Positions 61,283 through 64,000 of a stretch of DNA of 64,000 nucleotides are shown here, piece by piece. Both the position numbers and the translations under genes were made by a program. A model generated the notes under the pieces. The model ran no database searches. It saw only the letters and a program-made list of their open reading frames with translations, and had not been told where the DNA came from. The stretch lies in assembly GCA_934120715.1 (NCBI GenBank), contig CAKOUW010000002.1:62001-126000 (forward strand), read 5' to 3'. This DNA is from an uncultured Bacilli bacterium (GTDB lineage Bacteria; Bacillota_I; Bacilli_A; RF39; UBA660). Position 1 is the first letter of the stretch, and each line of letters starts with the position of its first letter.

Positions 61283-61828
61283 ATAAGAACATATAATGGT
61301 GATAACTATAAAAATGTTGCAATACTAGGTTCATTTGGTAAACATTATGATTTAATTGTTGATGTATCAAAAAAGTTTATAGAAAGTGGATTTAATGTGT
61401 TAGTCCCCAAAATATCAGGAATTAAAGATAAAAATAGTAGTTTTTTAATTTTAATTGGCGATAACTCTAATAATCCTAATCAATTAGAATTAGATTATCT
61501 TAATAAATGTTTAGAAGCTGATTTGGTATATGTTTGTGACAAGGATGGTTATATTGGTACAACGGTAGCATTTGAACTTGGCGTGTTAACTAGCTATGGT
61601 CAAGAAATCTATTTTTTAGAAAAGCCCAATGATGATTTATTTACCAGCATGATTCATCTTCAAGAAAGCACAATATGTAAACCAGAAGATTTAATTAATA
61701 AAATTAATTTACATAACGAGATTTGGAGTAGTAGAGAATGGTTTGATAAAGATGAGCGAGATGATGAAGTGCCTTTTGCACTTACCAAAAAAAGAAATAC
61801 TACTATTTATCCAAAAGTAATAAATTAA
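61283..61828 (+). CDS. Nucleoside 2-deoxyribosyltransferase-like protein, non-canonical start
   Basis: The open frame encodes ~181 aa. NVAILGSFGKHYDLIVDVSK, then EADLVYVCDKDGYIGTTVAF with FELGVLTSYGQEIYFLEKP, resembles the nucleoside 2-deoxyribosyltransferase fold: a central Glu after a G-x-x-x-A-F stretch and a following sugar-binding strand. The full fold starts near 61283, but there is no ATG, GTG or TTG between the promoter and GTG 61397. A strong AAAGGGGG site (61268-61275) is followed at the right distance by ATA (61283) or ATT (61280). Either a rare start or a lost ATG; GTG 61397 would omit the first strand and helix. Confidence 0.5.
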   Translation: MRTYNGDNYKNVAILGSFGKHYDLIVDVSKKFIESGFNVLVPKISGIKDKNSSFLILIGDNSNNPNQLELDYLNKCLEADLVYVCDKDGYIGTTVAFELGVLTSYGQEIYFLEKPNDDLFTSMIHLQESTICKPEDLINKINLHNEIWSSREWFDKDERDDEVPFALTKKRNTTIYPKVIN

Positions 61829-62029
61829 TAAGTATAGTTGTAGATTACTACGACACTCGCACCAGATTGATTGATACTCGAACTTTTAATTTGAGGATAA
61901 TAAATATTAACTATAAATACCGTCTAGTTTTTTAATTATTTAAGAAAGTAAAGTAATTAATTATACGATGATTTTGATTTACAAAATATAGAAAATAGTG
62001 TATCGAAAGAAGAAAAGTAAAATAAAAAA
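61829..62029 (+). other. Gene-free stretch, nothing recognised
   Basis: About 200 bases with stops in all frames and no clear RNA fold. It may be decayed coding sequence leading into the tnpB-like remnant, but no motif supports this. Confidence 0.4.
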
Positions 62030-62087
62030 ACGGTAGCGACTATCGGAATTTAAGCCTATGGAGAATGATACTCTATCTATGAAGTAG
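62030..62087 (+). pseudogene. Remnant resembling the 3' end of an IS200/IS605 tnpB
   Basis: Reading ACG at 62030 gives TVATIGI-stop-AYG, and after a one-base shift ENDTLSMK-stop. Together this resembles the common TnpB tail 'TVGTTGIKAxGD...LSMKQE', with stop codons and a frameshift. A long A/T hairpin follows, as at the right end of such elements. Only the tail is present; no intact transposase, and the identification is by pattern memory. Confidence 0.5.
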
Positions 62088-62113
62088 GAATGTTGATCGG
62101 CGACGACCAATGC

Positions 62114-62152
62114 GAATAAAAATTTAAAATTATTTTAATTTTTATTCTTTTG
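62114..62152 (+). terminator. Long A/T hairpin with T-run
   Basis: GAATAAAAATT (62114-62124) pairs with AATTTTTATTC (62137-62147), with further inner pairing, then TTTTG. May be the terminator of the upstream gene or the right-end hairpin of the decayed IS605-like element. Confidence 0.6.
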
Positions 62153-62161
62153 TTATGCAAT

Positions 62162-62216
62162 AAAAAGCCTCAATGATAATTTTGATGATTATGTCAAAAT
62201 ACCTAGGAGAGTTAAA
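62162..62216 (+). repeat. Hairpin repeat, copy 2
   Basis: Second copy of the 61171-61221 repeat: TAATTTTGAT ... TGTCAAAATACCTAGG ... GTTAAA, with CCT/AGG closing the stem. Lies upstream of the HD-domain gene, with TATAAT at 62250-62255. Confidence 0.7.
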
Positions 62217-62270
62217 TGTTATAGCAAAAAGAGAACAAAGAAAAAATAGTATAATTATTTTGGTGATTGT

Positions 62271-62937
62271 ATGTATTTATATGATAAATTATTAGGCAAT
62301 AAAATGTTTTTAGACACTGTAAAAAAAAATAGAAAATATTAAGTTTATAACAGACGGTAAATGGGATTGGGATCATGGACTAGGGCATTACAAACGTGTA
62401 GCTGAATATGTAAAAACAATTTTATTACAATTAGGAGCTAACGAAAGAACAGTTGATTTAGGAATGACCGCTACGCTTTTGCATGATATTGGTTTATCAA
62501 AAGGAGATAAAATCGATCATGCTGTAGAAAGTAGTAAAATATTTATTAATTTTATTGATAAAAGTGATATTACACATTATGAAGAAGATACTTTAAGGCA
62601 GGCTATTCTTGATCACTCTAAAGGAAATAATATTCAATCTTTAATAGGATTGAGTTTGGTCCTAGCCGACAAATTAGATGTAACCTATCATAGAACCAAA
62701 AATTCTAGTATTCAAGATAAAATGAATAAGGAAATTCAAAAGATTCAAAGCGTTGATATAAGTATTACTGATAAAAATCTTATAGTACAATATACTACTG
62801 ATGATAATTTTGATATTAATATTTTAAAAGATTGGCCAAAAGCAATTACTGTTCCATATAGAGCGTCAAAATATTTAAAGAAAAATTATAGATTTATAGT
62901 TAATAATATGCAAATTGATATTTTAAACTATTTGTAA
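62271..62937 (+). pseudogene. HD-domain phosphohydrolase, frameshifted at an A9 run
   Basis: From ATG 62271 the frame reads MYLYDKLLGNKMFLDTVKK and stops at TAA 62340-62342. Removing one A from the nine A's at 62321-62329 joins it to a long frame: KIENIKFITDGKWDWDHGLG, HYKRVAEYVKTILLQLG, LLHDIGLSKGDKIDHAVESS. The H ... HD ... D pattern is a typical HD domain. The total length, 667 nt, is exactly one base over a multiple of three. No early start exists in the second frame before ATG 62464, which would lose the first His. May be a broken gene, phase-variable or rescued by slippage. Confidence 0.7.
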
Positions 62938-62959
62938 TATAAAGTAGGATGATGATAAT

Positions 62960-63730
62960 TTGAAAAAAAGAATAGCATTACTAGCCGATATTCATGGTAA
63001 TTTAGAAGCGTTAGAGTCAATATTGGAAAATATAAAAAAACAGGATATAGATGAAATAATATGTTTAGGAGATTCAATTGGTATTGGCCCTAATTCAAAG
63101 GAATGTATAGATTTATTAATCGATAATAATGTTAAATCCGTTTTAGGTAATTATGAAATATATTTATTAAAAGGGACAAATTTCGACTCTTCTATTGTGG
63201 GAGAGGAAAAAGAACATTATAAATGGGTTAAAGATTCATTAACTGATAGAGAAATTACTTATATAGAAAAGTGCCCGTTTTATTATCAAATAAATATAGA
63301 ATATGAACATTTAAAATTTAGTAAAAAATATATTTTCTGTCACTATTTGATTAATAGTGAAAATAGTATTTATCCCTTTGAAAAGAATCATCTAAAAAGA
63401 GACATTAATTTGTGGAAGAAGTATAATAATGATAATATTACTTATTTTATAGGTCATCTTCATGAATCTTTTAATGTTAATGAGGTAGATGGTATATCTG
63501 GTGATTTTATAGAAGATGATGGAGCCCTAACTAATATTGAAGTTGTTGATAGTGCTGGATGTACAAAAGACGAATACACTTCTTACATGATTTTAGAGAT
63601 TTCAAAGAATATAAGTTATTATAGGAAAAAAATTAAATATGATAGAGGAAAGTTTGTTAATAAAGTATTGAATATTGAATTTCTGGATAAGCAAAATATA
63701 CTTAAATATTTTTATGGCATAGAAAAATAA
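62960..63730 (+). CDS. Calcineurin-like metallophosphoesterase
   Basis: 256 aa. Metal-binding motifs in order: ALLADIHGNLEAL (DxH), CLGDSIGIGPNS (GD), LGNYE (GNxE), FCHYL and YFIGHLHESFN (GHxH). Resembles YfcE/diadenosine-tetraphosphatase-like phosphoesterases; substrate unknown. TTG 62960 is the start, with AGGATGAT about 8 nt upstream; no ATG in frame is nearer. 22 nt after the HD gene, so probably expressed together with it. Confidence 0.82.
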   Translation: MKKRIALLADIHGNLEALESILENIKKQDIDEIICLGDSIGIGPNSKECIDLLIDNNVKSVLGNYEIYLLKGTNFDSSIVGEEKEHYKWVKDSLTDREITYIEKCPFYYQINIEYEHLKFSKKYIFCHYLINSENSIYPFEKNHLKRDINLWKKYNNDNITYFIGHLHESFNVNEVDGISGDFIEDDGALTNIEVVDSAGCTKDEYTSYMILEISKNISYYRKKIKYDRGKFVNKVLNIEFLDKQNILKYFYGIEK

Positions 63731-63806
63731 AAGAATTAAGAAGATAATAAAGCAATGATATTAATTTATGTATAATTGCAAAGCTATATAATTCATTTTC
63801 TATTGA

Positions 63807-63835
63807 TTGAAATATTATTGTTATCATGGTATAAT
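63807..63835 (+). promoter_or_regulatory. Sigma-A promoter for the last gene
   Basis: TTGAAA (63807-63812), 17-nt spacer ending TGG, TATAAT (63830-63835): consensus extended -10 promoter. Confidence 0.7.
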
Positions 63836-63893
63836 TTCCGTATAAAGTATGATATGTTAATAGAATCTATTACAGTAGGGAGAAATTATATTT

Positions 63894-64000
63894 ATGATTG
63901 AAAGTTTGGGTTTTCCTATAATTGGTTTGCTTTTTTTAATTTTAGTATCAATCATTTTCTTGAAGAGAAAGAGGTATAAAACATTTGAAAATGATATTTT
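63894..64000 (+). CDS. Membrane-anchored protein N-terminus, partial (sensor kinase-like?)
   Basis: Starts at ATG 63894 with TAGGGAG about 10 nt upstream and runs off the window. One membrane helix (LGFPIIGLLFLILVSIIFL) followed by a basic KRKRYKTFENDI. This opening resembles the first helix of some multi-helix sensor histidine kinases of Clostridia and relatives, but too little is visible to decide. Confidence 0.4.
   Translation, partial: MIESLGFPIIGLLFLILVSIIFLKRKRYKTFENDI

Noticed and set aside
61095..63730. Second copy of the ssrA 3' end as an attachment-site repeat
   Set aside because: No repeat of the tmRNA tail (AGTTCGATTCTCC region) was seen downstream, so island borders cannot be defined here.
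1..64000. CRISPR arrays or tandem repeats
   Set aside because: No series of regularly spaced direct repeats was seen; the only notable repeat is the two-copy hairpin near 61.2 and 62.2 kb.

Overview
The window is a strongly AT-rich bacterial chromosome segment that I place in the Firmicutes, in a Bacilli-like lineage related to uncultured gut or Mollicutes-adjacent groups. The placement rests on gene order. Most of the window follows the near-origin order of Bacillus: ricT-trmN6-rsmI-pth-mfd-spoVT-metG-tatD-rsmA-yabG-veg-spoVG-yabP-yabQ-divIC-tilS-ftsH-dusB-lysS-clpC-cysS-mrnC-rlmB-sigH-secE-nusG-rplK-rplA-rplJ-rplL-rsmC-rpoB-rpoC-rpsL-rpsG-fusA-tuf. A second conserved block follows (eno, secG-rnr-smpB, ssrA). 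TGA serves as a stop (rsmI, pth, mfd, yabG, dusB), so the code is the standard bacterial one. SpoVT, YabG, SpoVG, YabP, YabQ and SigH point to a spore former or a recent descendant of one. Pyruvate formate-lyase and its activase point to anaerobic fermentation.

Region 1 (1-31 kb) holds tRNA/rRNA modification, repair, sporulation, division and proteolysis genes on the + strand. Several usual neighbours are missing: yazA, rnmV, hprT, spoIIE, ctsR-mcsA-mcsB, radA, disA and yacP. New genes fill some of the gaps. Between tatD and rsmA lie three paralogous TasA/camelysin-like membrane-anchored proteins and a SipW-type (Ser/His) signal peptidase. Between lysS and clpC is a YfcC-like permease fused to a second membrane domain. 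Between sigH and secE is a protein that looks like a degenerate kinase with a membrane tail.

Region 2 (31-47 kb) is the transcription/translation core. Its regulation can be partly read: an L1-type leader before rplK, an L10 leader before rplJ, and three strong promoters (secE, rsmC-rpoB, rpsL), each followed at once by a hairpin. EF-G has Gly in place of the guanine-specifying Asp of its NKxD motif.

Region 3 (47-61 kb) carries a FemX/MurM-like transferase (- strand), murD, a DUF1653 gene, eno, a proline T-box with proS, secG, rnr, a CapA-like gene, smpB, pflB-pflA (- strand) and ssrA. Two T-boxes can be read directly: AUG before metG and CCU before proS.

Region 4 (61.1-63.8 kb), directly after ssrA, looks accessory and partly decayed. 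It has a nucleoside deoxyribosyltransferase-like gene with no canonical start codon, a remnant resembling the end of an IS605 tnpB, an HD-domain gene broken at a run of nine A's, and an intact calcineurin-like phosphoesterase. A ~50-nt hairpin-forming repeat occurs twice, 994 bp apart, once ahead of each damaged gene. The window ends inside a gene with an N-terminal membrane helix. I saw no tRNA, rRNA, CRISPR array or complete insertion sequence.
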